Positions 21,942 through 31,010 of a DNA stretch of 64,000 nucleotides are shown here, in pieces. Position numbers and translations under genes: made by a program. The notes beneath the pieces were generated by a model. The model was given only the letters and a program-made list of their open reading frames with translations, had not been told where the DNA came from and ran no database searches. This DNA is from Solidesulfovibrio carbinolicus (GTDB lineage Bacteria > Desulfobacterota > Desulfovibrionia > Desulfovibrionales > Desulfovibrionaceae): contig NZ_CP026538.1 of assembly GCF_004135975.1 (NCBI RefSeq), forward strand, positions 4,092,001 to 4,156,000, read 5' to 3'. How positions within the stretch are numbered: position 1 is the first letter of the stretch; the number at the start of each line of letters is the position of its first letter.

Positions 21942-22363
21942 TCAGGGCCGGTGGCCGCAAACGCCGCTCGCGCCATGGTCCGTCAGGGCCGCCCTGGCCG
22001 CCCGCAGCAAAAACGAGGAACGGCTGACCCCTTCCGCTCTGGCCGGGCGTCGATGGCCTCCAAATCCGCTTGGGGCAGCATGACGTTGACGCGCACGTTT
22101 TTCGGCCTGGCTTCGGGCAGGGACACGAGCACGGCCACGCCGTCGGCGAAATCGGGATGGCGGGCCACGGCGTCCAACGACATGGGGCGCGGCGGCGAAA
22201 GGCCGTCCTCGGCCAGACCGCGCACATGCAGGGCCAGGACCTCGGCCGCCATGCGACGGGCTTCTTCCAGGGTTTCGCCGGCCGTGACGCAGCCCGGGAA
22301 ATCCGGAAACGACACGCCCCAATCCGAGTCCGCGTCCTTGTGGATGACGGCGATATAGTCCAC
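21942..22363 (-). pseudogene. Frameshifted HicB-like gene
   Basis: From a GTG at 22363 (after ACAGGAAATAATCCC) the frame encodes a good HicB domain: DYIAVIHKDADSDWGVSF, then PDFPGCVTAGETLEEARRMA, then VNVMLPQADLEAIDAR. Just after DAR, near 22041-22049, the frame is lost. The open continuation runs PERKGSAVPRFCCG and ends at 21983. The neighbouring frame reads ARAEGVSRSSFLLRAARAAL, which is the expected ribbon-helix-helix ending, to a stop at 21942. One missing G in a CGGGCC run would explain this. It may be a real loss or a sequencing error. No HicA gene is adjacent. Confidence 0.7.
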
Positions 22364-22407
22364 GGGATTATTTCCTGTCTCATTGCTAACAAGCAACACC
22401 GCAACAA

Positions 22408-23082
22408 CTAGCTTGGCAAAGGTAGCAAAAAACCTTTCGGGTTAGATCGAATAAGACCAACAGCGTGCTTAACTCCATAAGATATCACAATTCCAGTATT
22501 ATATTTATATCTACATTCCGTCTCTATCCCAGACTTATAGACAGGATCTTCATTGTACTGATAGCCAGATATTACAGAGCACACTTTGAAAGCCTTTAAA
22601 GAATTATCCCAAAAAACTACTGGGCCACCTGAAAATCCTGGATTATTATGTCCATCGACATAAATAACTTCTTTTAACCCAAACTCTATACAGGAGACAA
22701 TCCCTTTCTTGACAAATGGCAATGGATATCCTGCATTCATAAGTCCTATATCACCCCTCATTCCATACGGGAAACCAAGAAAAAAAACGTCTTGACCATA
22801 TAACAAGCCTTCAGACTCCGCCAAGAGAGGATGCTGCGGTGCTATTTGTACAGGCAAGGCCACCACAGAGATGTCAACATCGCCATCACAACTTCCAACA
22901 AATAAAAACTCTGTATCCTTCCACTTGCCTTCATGAAACACACTAAAAGACGACTTGTTGCCCAAAACATGCCGAGCAGTTACGACATATTGTCGTCCGT
23001 CAACATCAACAGCAAAACACGTTCCAACTGAACCTTCGGACTTAATATGAAACACTCTATGAATTACATTAGCCGTTATCAT
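22408..23082 (-). CDS. Trypsin-like serine protease, AT-rich (likely acquired)
   Basis: 224 residues with a complete trypsin-fold triad: His38 in VVTARHVLG, Asp70 in DVDISVV, and Ser151 in NPGFSGGPVV. There is no signal peptide, membrane anchor or PDZ domain, so it is probably cytoplasmic. The gene and its ~140-base upstream region are strikingly AT-rich against the rest of the window, indicating horizontal transfer. The ATG at 23082 has GAGGT six bases before it; a GTG two codons earlier is possible. The product lies head-to-tail with the damaged hicB. Target unknown. Confidence 0.8.
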   Translation of the reverse strand: MITANVIHRVFHIKSEGSVGTCFAVDVDGRQYVVTARHVLGNKSSFSVFHEGKWKDTEFLFVGSCDGDVDISVVALPVQIAPQHPLLAESEGLLYGQDVFFLGFPYGMRGDIGLMNAGYPLPFVKKGIVSCIEFGLKEVIYVDGHNNPGFSGGPVVFWDNSLKAFKVCSVISGYQYNEDPVYKSGIETECRYKYNTGIVISYGVKHAVGLIRSNPKGFLLPLPS

Positions 23083-23225
23083 CAACACACCTCAAAAAGT
23101 TTAGTGCAACAAAACAACGTCGACTGCCAAAACACACAATATGCAAAAATAAAACATAGGACATACTAAAAAATAATTTTTTGCAAACAAAAACAACAAT
23201 GCCAAAGACTATAATCCAGAGAATA

Positions 23226-24431
23226 TCAACAAGTTGCTCGCCGCTTGCGCAGCGGCGCGCCGGTCAGCACGGCGTACAGCTTTGGCGTAAACCGCGACAG
23301 GCCCCGGGCCAGCCAATACAGCAGGATCAGGGCGGCCAGGCCCGGCAGCACGAAGGCGACGAGCTGCGCCGCCGGCCCCTGGGGCACCCATGCGGCCAGA
23401 AGCCGCGTCTGCAGGATCGATACGGTCGGCTCGTGGGTCAGGAAGATGAAAAAACTCGCCCCGGCCATGCGGTGCAACAGCCCGCTGCCCATGATCCAGG
23501 GCTGGCGCGACAGACACCACAAGGCGACCACGCCGAGCATCTGGTAAAACCGCTTGCCCATGGCATAGACCACCACGTCCTGGGTCAGCCACGGGGCCAG
23601 CCCGACCACGGCCGTGGCCAGGACGAAAAGCGGCAACACCCACCGGTCCAGCCGGGCCGTGTCGCCCAGGTCCAGCCCGGACCGGGCCAGCAAGCCGCCG
23701 CAATAAAACCAGAAGGCGAAGCCGCAAAAGCCGTATTCGTCGGCCGGACGCTCGACAAACCATAAGACGAACAGCAGCGCCAGCCCGGCGCGCGGCAGCC
23801 GGCGAAAAAACAGCAGAAACACCGGTGTGACGGCAAAGACCTTGAGCAATTCGCGCAAAAACCACAGCGGGTAATTGACCGGCGAGGTGTCGTAGCCCAA
23901 GAGCTTGGGCAGGATGCCGGCTTCCAGGATGTAGGACCGGCCGCCGAACTGGGCAATGCTGCCGACCCACAAAAACCAGGCGATCCAGATGGCGTTGAAA
24001 ATGAGAAACGGCAGGCCGATGGAATAGAGCTTGCGGCCCATGAGCTGGGCGTAGCCGGCCGGGGTGAGTTCGAGCTTTCGCAGCAGCAGATAGCCGGAAA
24101 TGGCGAAAAACAGCGGCACGGCCAGACAGGCCGGCCCCCGGTTGAAGGCCGTGGCCGCGAACTGCACTACCGGGCCGTCAAAGGGAACCAGCACGCCCAG
24201 GTACCGGCCGCCGTGGCACAGGACGATCAGCCCGATGAGCACGATGCGCAGCACGTCGATGCGCGCCGAAACGCCGGCCTCGACCGGTCCGCGACAAGGG
24301 GCGAAACCGCCCGGGGGTGAGGAAAGAAACAAACACACTCCGAAAGATGGGGACGAAACGCCAAGGCTTTTGCCGCCCGACAGCCCAGGGAAAAAGCCGC
24401 GACCACAGCCATGTCGACTGCGTCGGATCAT
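23226..24431 (-). CDS. Acyltransferase 3 family membrane protein
   Basis: Up to 401 residues with about ten membrane helices. It has the acyltransferase-3 start (SARIDVLRIVLIGLIVLCHGG, with the family His), PLFFAISGYLLLRK, and a late SFFIFLTHEP motif. These enzymes O-acylate sugars, lipids or other cell-surface groups. The first ~55 codons look non-homologous (GC-rich, hydrophilic); a GTG or TTG start around the VCLFLSS segment is more likely than 24431, but I cannot fix it. It follows the secreted phosphoesterase gene on the same strand. Confidence 0.8.
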   Translation of the reverse strand: MIRRSRHGCGRGFFPGLSGGKSLGVSSPSFGVCLFLSSPPGGFAPCRGPVEAGVSARIDVLRIVLIGLIVLCHGGRYLGVLVPFDGPVVQFAATAFNRGPACLAVPLFFAISGYLLLRKLELTPAGYAQLMGRKLYSIGLPFLIFNAIWIAWFLWVGSIAQFGGRSYILEAGILPKLLGYDTSPVNYPLWFLRELLKVFAVTPVFLLFFRRLPRAGLALLFVLWFVERPADEYGFCGFAFWFYCGGLLARSGLDLGDTARLDRWVLPLFVLATAVVGLAPWLTQDVVVYAMGKRFYQMLGVVALWCLSRQPWIMGSGLLHRMAGASFFIFLTHEPTVSILQTRLLAAWVPQGPAAQLVAFVLPGLAALILLYWLARGLSRFTPKLYAVLTGAPLRKRRATC

Positions 24432-24523
24432 CCTCCCGGCCGGTTACAGCACGACCTGCCCCTCAAGGCCCAGGCCCGGCCCTCACGGAGAACGCTACGA
24501 ACGCTTCTGGGGGCTTCTACCCG

Positions 24524-26062
24524 TCATGAACCGCCAGGGCAAGCCGCTGCGGCAGGCGACGGCGCCCCGCCCTGCCCGGCAAGCGGCACGGTCCACGGGG
24601 CCAGGGCCGTGGGCGGGCTCCAGGCCTCCCAAACCGTTCGGGTCGGCGAGGCGATGGCCCGCCAGAAAGCCGGGAAACTCGCTTCCGTGACTTCGACATG
24701 GGGACTGCCCAGGTCGAAATGGGCGGCAAAGGCCTCCCGACGGGCCGGACACTGGCCCAGATCGAGATACGTCGCCTGCCAGTCAGCCGGGTCACGAAGC
24801 CCCCGGCCATAGGCGGCCGACCAGACGTATTCCTCCCGCCAGCCGGTTCCGGGCTTGGCCAGATCCAGGAAATAGGTGGCCACATCGAGCAGTTCCAGCG
24901 TGGCCCGGTCGTAAGTGTGGAGCTGGTAGCCGGGGTTGTTGCCGGTGATGGGCGAGATGGACGGGGCCAACCCCATGCCGCCGGCCGGCTCGCCGCTGGA
25001 TGTCTTCCAGATGCGGAAATCATCGCGGTGGACATGCCCGGCAAACGCCGCCTTGACGACGGTTGGCGCGTAGGCGGCCAGGAGTTTGGCGTAGGCCTCG
25101 TTTTGTTCCTCGCGCAGGAACCCTTTGTAGCGGTCCTCATCCTTTCGGGCCAGGGCCACGCCGCTGGCCATGCTGTCGTCGCCGGGAGGAATATGGGCCA
25201 TAAGCCAGACCTTTTGCCCGCGCGCCTTGGCCCCGGCCAGTTCGCGCTCCAGGAAAGCCAGCACCGGGTCGCCCAAAGCCGCGTTCGGGTGCTTTGTGGA
25301 GAGGAAAACATTGTTGATCACCACCAGCCGCACGCCGCCGGCCTCGGCCAGGGTCACGGCATAGCAGCCGTACTGGGGATAGGTGGCTCCGAAGTCGGCC
25401 CGGGCCGATTCGCTTGGCAGCAAGGCGGCCATGGCCTGGGCAGTCAGGGTGAGGTAGGGGCTGTTGGGGGCGATGCGGTAGTCGCCCTCCACGCTGTCGT
25501 TGTTGCCAAGGGCCGCGTAGACCGGCACCCCCGGGAAACGCCGGGCCACTTCGCTGAAGAAATAGGCCACGGTCTTTTGGATGAAGGCCTCCAGCCCGGC
25601 CTGGGTCCTGTCCTTGGAAAGCTTGGGATACAGCGTCCAGAAATCGTGGCACAAAAGGTCGCCCGGAAACAGGATGAAGTCCGGGCGCGGACTCCTGGCG
25701 GCCATGTCGTCCAGAAACGACTGAAACAGGGCGTTGTTGGCGTCCTGGCCGTAGGGCGACAGCCCCGGCTTGGACCGGGCCAGGATGGCCCGCCACCACT
25801 CCACCGGCGAGGCGGCCAGCTCGCGCACCAGGGAGGGATCGGCAAAGGGCGAGAAATGGACGTCGGAAAACAGCGAGAAACTCCCCTTGGCTCCGGGCTG
25901 GGAGGCCGTATACGAAGAGAACGGCCCCGATGGGCAGTTCTCCTCGGCCAGGGCCGGCCAAACCGCCAACGCCAGACACGCGAGCAGTATCCCCAATACC
26001 CGCCCCGCCAGCCACGAAAACCGTCCCGCGCCCTTCCGATCACGCCTGCTCTGCCTGTCCAT
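24524..26062 (-). CDS. Secreted metallophosphoesterase (acid-sphingomyelinase-like)
   Basis: 512 residues with an N-terminal signal segment (about 18-40, GRVLGILLACLALAVWPALA). Calcineurin-type metal motifs occur in order: FSDVHFS, LFPGDLLCHD, ALGNNDS, LMAHIPPG and AFAGHVHRDD. The overall plan, with a long C-terminal region after GHVH, resembles sphingomyelinase-like phosphodiesterases. It is likely periplasmic or exported. The substrate is not deducible. Transcribed with the acyltransferase downstream. Confidence 0.82.
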   Translation of the reverse strand: MDRQSRRDRKGAGRFSWLAGRVLGILLACLALAVWPALAEENCPSGPFSSYTASQPGAKGSFSLFSDVHFSPFADPSLVRELAASPVEWWRAILARSKPGLSPYGQDANNALFQSFLDDMAARSPRPDFILFPGDLLCHDFWTLYPKLSKDRTQAGLEAFIQKTVAYFFSEVARRFPGVPVYAALGNNDSVEGDYRIAPNSPYLTLTAQAMAALLPSESARADFGATYPQYGCYAVTLAEAGGVRLVVINNVFLSTKHPNAALGDPVLAFLERELAGAKARGQKVWLMAHIPPGDDSMASGVALARKDEDRYKGFLREEQNEAYAKLLAAYAPTVVKAAFAGHVHRDDFRIWKTSSGEPAGGMGLAPSISPITGNNPGYQLHTYDRATLELLDVATYFLDLAKPGTGWREEYVWSAAYGRGLRDPADWQATYLDLGQCPARREAFAAHFDLGSPHVEVTEASFPAFWRAIASPTRTVWEAWSPPTALAPWTVPLAGQGGAPSPAAAACPGGS

Positions 26063-26260
26063 GCGCCCTCCCGATGTCCTTGTCCGAGCCCTTTTCCCAG
26101 CCAGACCCCAGGCCGTACTTTGCCGCTTCTTCGGGTTCTTCCATGCACCGGCTTTTCTGGCAACCCCGGCGACAAGAATTGCGGCTCTTCATGCGCTGGA
26201 AAACGCGCTGATCCGATCCAAGGGCACAACCGAAACAAGGGGATACTCTGGAGCCGGCAT

Positions 26261-26284
26261 TTTCATTTGACCTTCTAAATGAAA
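26261..26284. promoter_or_regulatory. Inverted repeat, candidate operator of the ABC operon
   Basis: TTTCATTT (26261-26268) and AAATGAAA (26277-26284) are exact reverse complements with an eight-base spacer, in an AT-rich pocket 31-54 bases before the ABC start. The right arm contains an ATG (26279) in frame with the ABC gene, which is one reason to prefer the later start at 26315. Confidence 0.45.
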
Positions 26285-26314
26285 TTGATTATCGCTCTCG
26301 ACAACGGAAAGGCC

Positions 26315-27205
26315 ATGCAGGAACACGTCATCAAAATTCGCGGTTTGCGCCACAGCTACAACGGCCGGGTCATCCACAAGGGCCTCGACCTCGACGTGGA
26401 GCGCGGCCGGGTGGTGGGGTTGCTTGGGAAAAACGGCGTGGGCAAGACCACGCTCATCAACATCCTCATGGGTTTCCTGCGCCCGGCAGCCGGGCGCTGC
26501 TTAGTCTTCGGCGAGCCCTCCCACGGTCTGTCCCCGGCGACCAAAAGCCGGGTGGGCCTGCTCTTTGAAGGCCACCTGGCCTATGATTTCATGACCATCG
26601 ATCAGATTGAACGTTTCTATCGCCGCTTCTACCCCCGCTGGAACACCGGACGCTTCCGCGATCTCATGGCCCGTCTGGGACTGCCCGGAAGCCACCGCAT
26701 CCGCCACATGTCCGAGGGGCAACGCTCCCAGGTGGTCCTTGGCCTCATCTTCGCCCAGGAACCGGATCTGCTCATCCTCGACGACTACGCCATGGGCCTG
26801 GACGCCGGGTATCGCCGCCTGTTCGTGGACTATCTGGCCGATTTCGCCCGGGAAGGCGGACGAACGGTGTTTTTGACCTCCCATGTCATCGAAGACATGG
26901 AGCGGCTGGTGGACGAACTTGTGCTGCTGCGCGCCGGCGGCGAGGCCCGGCGGATGCCCTTGGCCGCCTTTCGCGACGACTTTCGCTGCTACGTCCTGCC
27001 CGGCGACGACCGTGAGGTTCCCCGGGCCGGCGGAGCCATCCACAACGTCGAGCGAGCGGCCGGAGGGCGCTACGAAATCTTCAGCTTCGCCGAAGCGGCG
27101 GAGGTGGCCAAGGCCCTGGCCGCTTCCGGCGTCTCGCCCGAGGGGCTGGCTCCCCAGGCCATGAGCCTGGAAGACGCCTTTGTCGGCTACACGGGGCGGT
27201 ATTAG
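26315..27205 (+). CDS. ABC transporter ATP-binding protein
   Basis: ATPase of an ABC system, 296 residues from 26315 (GGAAAGG ribosome site; 26279 is an alternative). Walker A GKNGVGKTT at 38-46, signature MSEGQRSQ, Walker B LLILDDYAMGLD and switch His in LTSHV. The residue after the Walker B Asp is Asp instead of the usual catalytic Glu, and the signature lacks the LSGGQ form, so ATP hydrolysis may be slow or altered. The C-terminal ~80 residues form a separate domain. It resembles YtrB-type exporters (FYPRWN region). The permease gene follows in the same operon. Confidence 0.85.
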   Translation: MQEHVIKIRGLRHSYNGRVIHKGLDLDVERGRVVGLLGKNGVGKTTLINILMGFLRPAAGRCLVFGEPSHGLSPATKSRVGLLFEGHLAYDFMTIDQIERFYRRFYPRWNTGRFRDLMARLGLPGSHRIRHMSEGQRSQVVLGLIFAQEPDLLILDDYAMGLDAGYRRLFVDYLADFAREGGRTVFLTSHVIEDMERLVDELVLLRAGGEARRMPLAAFRDDFRCYVLPGDDREVPRAGGAIHNVERAAGGRYEIFSFAEAAEVAKALAASGVSPEGLAPQAMSLEDAFVGYTGRY

Positions 27206-27297
27206 CGCCGCAATTCCACGACCGTATCGGCAACAACCGCCCATGCCGCGAGATGACGGCGGGGCCATACGTTCGTGCCAAGGATGGAACACGAGCC

Positions 27298-27978
27298 ATG
27301 ACACGCGCGCTTTTCTGGAAAGAGTGGCTCAAGGTCCGGGCCGCCTTTGTCGCCCTGGCCGCAGCCCATGTCGCGGCCGGCGTCTGGGCCGTGGTCGCCC
27401 TGCGGGCGGCCTTTGCCGCCGAGCATCCCGAATCGGTCTGGTATCAGGCCGCCGTGCTCGGCAACGTCTCCTTCGACATCCTGCGCCATCTGCCCTGGGC
27501 CGGCGGCCTGGCCCTGGCCTGCGCCCAGCACCTGCCCGAAACGCGGGGCAAGCGGCTGCGCCTGACCCTGCACCTGCCCGTGACCATGCAGCGGGCGCTT
27601 TCCTGCTCCTTGGCCCTGGGGCTGGGCCTTTGCGGCTGTCTGGCCGCCTGGGACCTGGCCGTGGTCGGACTTTCGGCGGCCGCGCGGTTTCCCCGGGAGA
27701 TCGTCACGGCCCAGCTGGCCGCCCTGGCCCCTTGGGAAGCGGCCGGACTGGCCGCCTATCTCGGGGCCACGAGCCTGCTGTTCGAACCGACCACGGCCGG
27801 CCGGGCGCAACTGCTCCTCGTGGCCGCCGGCGTGGCGGCCGTGTTTCTGCTCCCGGCCGCGCCCGGAGCCTGGGGCCATCCCGGAGCCCTGACCCTGGGA
27901 CTGACGCTGCTGGCCGCCTTGACCGCCGTGCCGTTTCTGGCCGTCTCCCGCCAACGCCTCACCGGCAAGAACCAATAA
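27298..27978 (+). CDS. ABC transporter permease-like membrane protein
   Basis: 226 residues, six predicted membrane helices, starting MTRALFWKEWLKVRAAFVAL, a common beginning for ABC-2-like permeases. An ATG at 27253 in the same frame is less likely. It sits 92 bases after the ATPase and 9 bases before the DUF4857 gene, so the three genes probably form one transporter. No substrate clue. Confidence 0.75.
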   Translation: MTRALFWKEWLKVRAAFVALAAAHVAAGVWAVVALRAAFAAEHPESVWYQAAVLGNVSFDILRHLPWAGGLALACAQHLPETRGKRLRLTLHLPVTMQRALSCSLALGLGLCGCLAAWDLAVVGLSAAARFPREIVTAQLAALAPWEAAGLAAYLGATSLLFEPTTAGRAQLLLVAAGVAAVFLLPAAPGAWGHPGALTLGLTLLAALTAVPFLAVSRQRLTGKNQ

Positions 27979-27987
27979 GGCCCCGCC

Positions 27988-29334
27988 ATGCATGCCGCTG
28001 CCCTGGGCCGCATCGCCCTGGCCCTTGCTACCTGCCTCGTGGCCGCCGTCTGGCTGCCCCTTGGCCTCGACGCCCTGCTTGGCCTGCGCAGCGTGCGCAG
28101 CATCGCCCTTTTCAGCCCCGTGGCCGGCCAATTCGTCTTTCGCGAATACCTCACGCCCCGTCAGGAAGCCGCCCTGCCCGCCGCCGAGGCCGGGCTGGCC
28201 GAACATGGGCTGCTGCACCGCGACGCCTCGGGCAACGCCCTTTCCCGCACGGACTTCGAAAACGCCCTGCCCTTCCAGTACGCCGAAAGCCTGCGGGTGC
28301 GCGGGCTTTTGCCCGTCACCATCCAAGGCCGGGCATTCGACGCCGAGGCCCTGCGCCAGGGCCGGCTCATCCTGGGCATCCGGCCGGCCGACGTCGCCGG
28401 GGGCCGGCCCGATCCGGGCCTCCACGCCCTGCTTGATTCCCGGCCCGACCGGGTCACCCTCGTCTTTCCCGAGGACCGCTTCCGCCTGGCCGGCCGGCTG
28501 GAATTCGTCAACGCCGACCACAACGCCCCGGACCCGGCCCTCACCGAGGCGGTCAACGCCGCCCTGGCCGCCGCCGGCTTCGTCTTTCCGGCCACGGCCG
28601 CCTACGGCCGCGACACGTTGCTCAAGCCCTTTGACGCCGGCTGGTTTCTCACCGACGCCGCCGGCGGGCTGTACCAGCTGCGCCGGGTGCGCGACCTGCC
28701 CCAGGTCGCCCGGGTGTCCCTGCCCCCGGGCGAGGGCGTGGCCCATGTGCAGGTGCAGGAGGCGGCCGGCGGGGCGGCCCTGGGCCTTATGGTCGGCACG
28801 TCGGGCACGGTCTACCGGCTCGGCGGCGACCTTGGCCTTCGGGCGCTGCCCTGCCGGGGCTACGATCCGGCCCGGCATTGGCTCAAGGCCGTCATTGATC
28901 CTTTTGGCGACGCCTGCATCGTGGATGACGCCGCCGCCATCGCCGCCGCCTACCGGCCGGCCGGCGGCGGGCCGGAAATCCGGGCCGCCCGGGCCGTGCC
29001 CTCGGGCGAGCCCGGCCCCGGGACCATGGTTTCCTGGCTCTTATGTCCCCTGCGCCTGACCCTAACCCCGGAAACGAGCGACTTTGTCGCGCCGACCCTG
29101 GCCGTGGGCGGCCTGTGGTCGGCCCTGGGGGCCGGACTGTGGGCCGCCGTCGCCGGGGCGTATGCCTGGAGAAAGGGCGGGGCAGCCGCCGTGCCCCTGG
29201 CGGCCGCCTGCGGCGCGGCCGGCGGGCTTGGCGGGCTGGTCATGCTCTTCTGGACGCCACACAGACCTTGCGCATCACCGCTTGACGACAACCCTGTCGC
29301 CTGCCCCGCCGTCGCCGGCGCTCCAAACGGCTGA
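27988..29334 (+). CDS. DUF4857-like transporter-associated membrane protein
   Basis: 448 residues with an N-terminal membrane helix (about 8-30), a large extracytoplasmic region (35-345) and three C-terminal helices (TLAVGGLWSALGAGLWAAVAG, then AAVPLAAACGAAGGLGGLVMLF). The layout and the motif FFENALPFQY-like segment (TDFENALPFQYAESLRVRG) fit DUF4857 proteins found with ABC modules. Function unknown. It is the last gene of the operon; about 190 bases without a gene follow, including half of a GC-rich repeat at 29432-29453. Confidence 0.65.
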   Translation: MHAAALGRIALALATCLVAAVWLPLGLDALLGLRSVRSIALFSPVAGQFVFREYLTPRQEAALPAAEAGLAEHGLLHRDASGNALSRTDFENALPFQYAESLRVRGLLPVTIQGRAFDAEALRQGRLILGIRPADVAGGRPDPGLHALLDSRPDRVTLVFPEDRFRLAGRLEFVNADHNAPDPALTEAVNAALAAAGFVFPATAAYGRDTLLKPFDAGWFLTDAAGGLYQLRRVRDLPQVARVSLPPGEGVAHVQVQEAAGGAALGLMVGTSGTVYRLGGDLGLRALPCRGYDPARHWLKAVIDPFGDACIVDDAAAIAAAYRPAGGGPEIRAARAVPSGEPGPGTMVSWLLCPLRLTLTPETSDFVAPTLAVGGLWSALGAGLWAAVAGAYAWRKGGAAAVPLAAACGAAGGLGGLVMLFWTPHRPCASPLDDNPVACPAVAGAPNG

Positions 29335-29525
29335 TCGGCCCCACCCTTGGACAATTTTGACCGCAAAAAAAGCGCGACGACCGCATCCCGGCCGCCGCGC
29401 TTCCAACTTAACGCCGCTCACGATTTCCCCCAAGTGGGGGGTCCGGGGGCCTCACCCTGCAATCAACATATTGATTTAATTTTATATTTATAAAACACAA
29501 CTGTCGTTATGTTTTATAATTGGCA

Positions 29526-30689
29526 TTATTCGCCCGCCTTGGGCGGGGTGTAGTCGCACAGGGGTTCCGGAGCCATGTAGTTGCCGGACATGGTCTGGGC
29601 CCGGGCCCGGCAGCCGCCGCAGACGCGGTGGTACTGGCACACGCCGCACTTGCCTTCGTATTCGTCCTTGTTGCGGAACTGAAGGAACTGGCGCGAGGTG
29701 CGCCAGATTTCCGGGAACGGCTTTTCGCGCACCTGGCCGCAGTCGAGGTCGAGGTAGCCGCAGGGCTGGACCTGGCCCACGGCCGAGATGAAGCAAAAGC
29801 CGGTGCCGCCCAGGCAGCCGCGCGTCATGGCGTCCATGCCGAAGGTGTCCGGGGTGACGGCCAGGCCCTCGGCCTTGGCCCGCTGGCGCATGATCCGGTA
29901 GTAGTGCGGGGCGCAGGTGGCCTTCAAGTGCATATTGGTGGTCTTGCGGAAGTCGTAGAACCAGTTGAGGACTTCCTCGTATTCCTTGGCCGTGATGATC
30001 TCCGCCCCGAGCTGGGCGGCCCGGCCGGTGGGCACCAGCAGGAAGATGTGCCAGGCGGCGGCCCCGAGCTTTTCGGCCAGTTTGAAGATCTCCTTGAAGT
30101 TGCCCATGTTGTGCCGGGTCACGGTGGTGTTGATCTGGAACTCCATGCCGGCGGACTTCAGGTATTCGATGCCGCGAAGCGCCCCTTCAAACGCACCGGG
30201 CACGCCCCGGAAGTCGTCGTGGTCGGCGGCGGTGGGGGCGTCTATGGAGATGGAGCAGCGGGCAATGCCCGAGGCCTTGATCTCCCGGGCGTTTTCCGGG
30301 GTGATCAGCGTGCCGTTGGGAGCCATGACGCAGCGCAGGTCGCGGCTTCTGGCGTGGCGCACGAGGTCGAAGATGTCGGGACGCAACAGCGGCTCGCCGC
30401 CGGTGAAGATGATGATGGGGCTGCCGGTCTCGGGGAAGGTGTCGATGAGCGCCTTGGCGTCCTTGGTGTCGAACTCGCCCGGCCAGGGATCGAGGCAGGC
30501 CTCGGCCCGGCAGTGCTTGCAGGCCAGGTTGCAGGCCCGGGTGACTTCCCAGGCGACGAGGCGAAGCGGCGGCGCGCCGGCCGGGCCGGTCTGGGGGTGG
30601 CCGCCCGGATGCCCGAGTGGATGGCCGCCGGGGTGGCCGGAGCCCATGCCGTGGGGATGGCCGGAACCTTTGCTGTGGGGATGCTGCAT
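29526..30689 (-). CDS. ahbD: AhbD-type radical SAM heme synthase
   Basis: Last enzyme of the siroheme-dependent heme pathway, decarboxylating iron-coproporphyrin III to heme. 387 residues from the ATG at 30689. The first ~35 residues are an unusual His/Gly/Pro-rich stretch (repeats of GHPGGHP). The radical SAM motif CNLACKHC follows, then FTGGEPLLRPDIFDLV, and the C-terminal cysteine cluster for an extra Fe-S centre (CGVCQYHRVCGGCRARA). hemB and ahbC lie downstream in the window, supporting the pathway assignment over other SPASM-like proteins. Confidence 0.87.
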   Translation of the reverse strand: MQHPHSKGSGHPHGMGSGHPGGHPLGHPGGHPQTGPAGAPPLRLVAWEVTRACNLACKHCRAEACLDPWPGEFDTKDAKALIDTFPETGSPIIIFTGGEPLLRPDIFDLVRHARSRDLRCVMAPNGTLITPENAREIKASGIARCSISIDAPTAADHDDFRGVPGAFEGALRGIEYLKSAGMEFQINTTVTRHNMGNFKEIFKLAEKLGAAAWHIFLLVPTGRAAQLGAEIITAKEYEEVLNWFYDFRKTTNMHLKATCAPHYYRIMRQRAKAEGLAVTPDTFGMDAMTRGCLGGTGFCFISAVGQVQPCGYLDLDCGQVREKPFPEIWRTSRQFLQFRNKDEYEGKCGVCQYHRVCGGCRARAQTMSGNYMAPEPLCDYTPPKAGE

Positions 30690-31010
30690 ATGGCGTGGGC
30701 CGCGACGACGCGCGTCGCGGCGTCCTCCTTGGCGGGAATTTGCCGCCGGTTTGGCGGCGACGGTCCGCTCAATATAACGGTTGGGCGGCGCGAGGCAAGG
30801 CACGGGCGGGGGCTTGCCCGGGGAGTGGCGACGGGAGCCGGAGACGTTGCCCGGCTGGGAGGGCGGAGATCACCTCTACGAGGCAGCCGCCGCCCTCTGC
30901 GCTCACCACGCGTCCAGCCTGGAGCTGCGGCGAGACAAGGGCACGCCCGCCTTGACATTACTTTGAAAATGCCATCCATCGTATGCATTCTGGCAACCAA
31001 GGAGCCGACC
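30690..31010. other. Divergent intergenic region, no gene seen
   Basis: 321 bases between the ahbD start and the secreted-protein gene. GC-rich, with a TTGACA at 30953-30958 that could be a -35 element for the plus-strand gene, though no well-spaced -10 is evident. No convincing ORF or palindrome. Confidence 0.5.
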
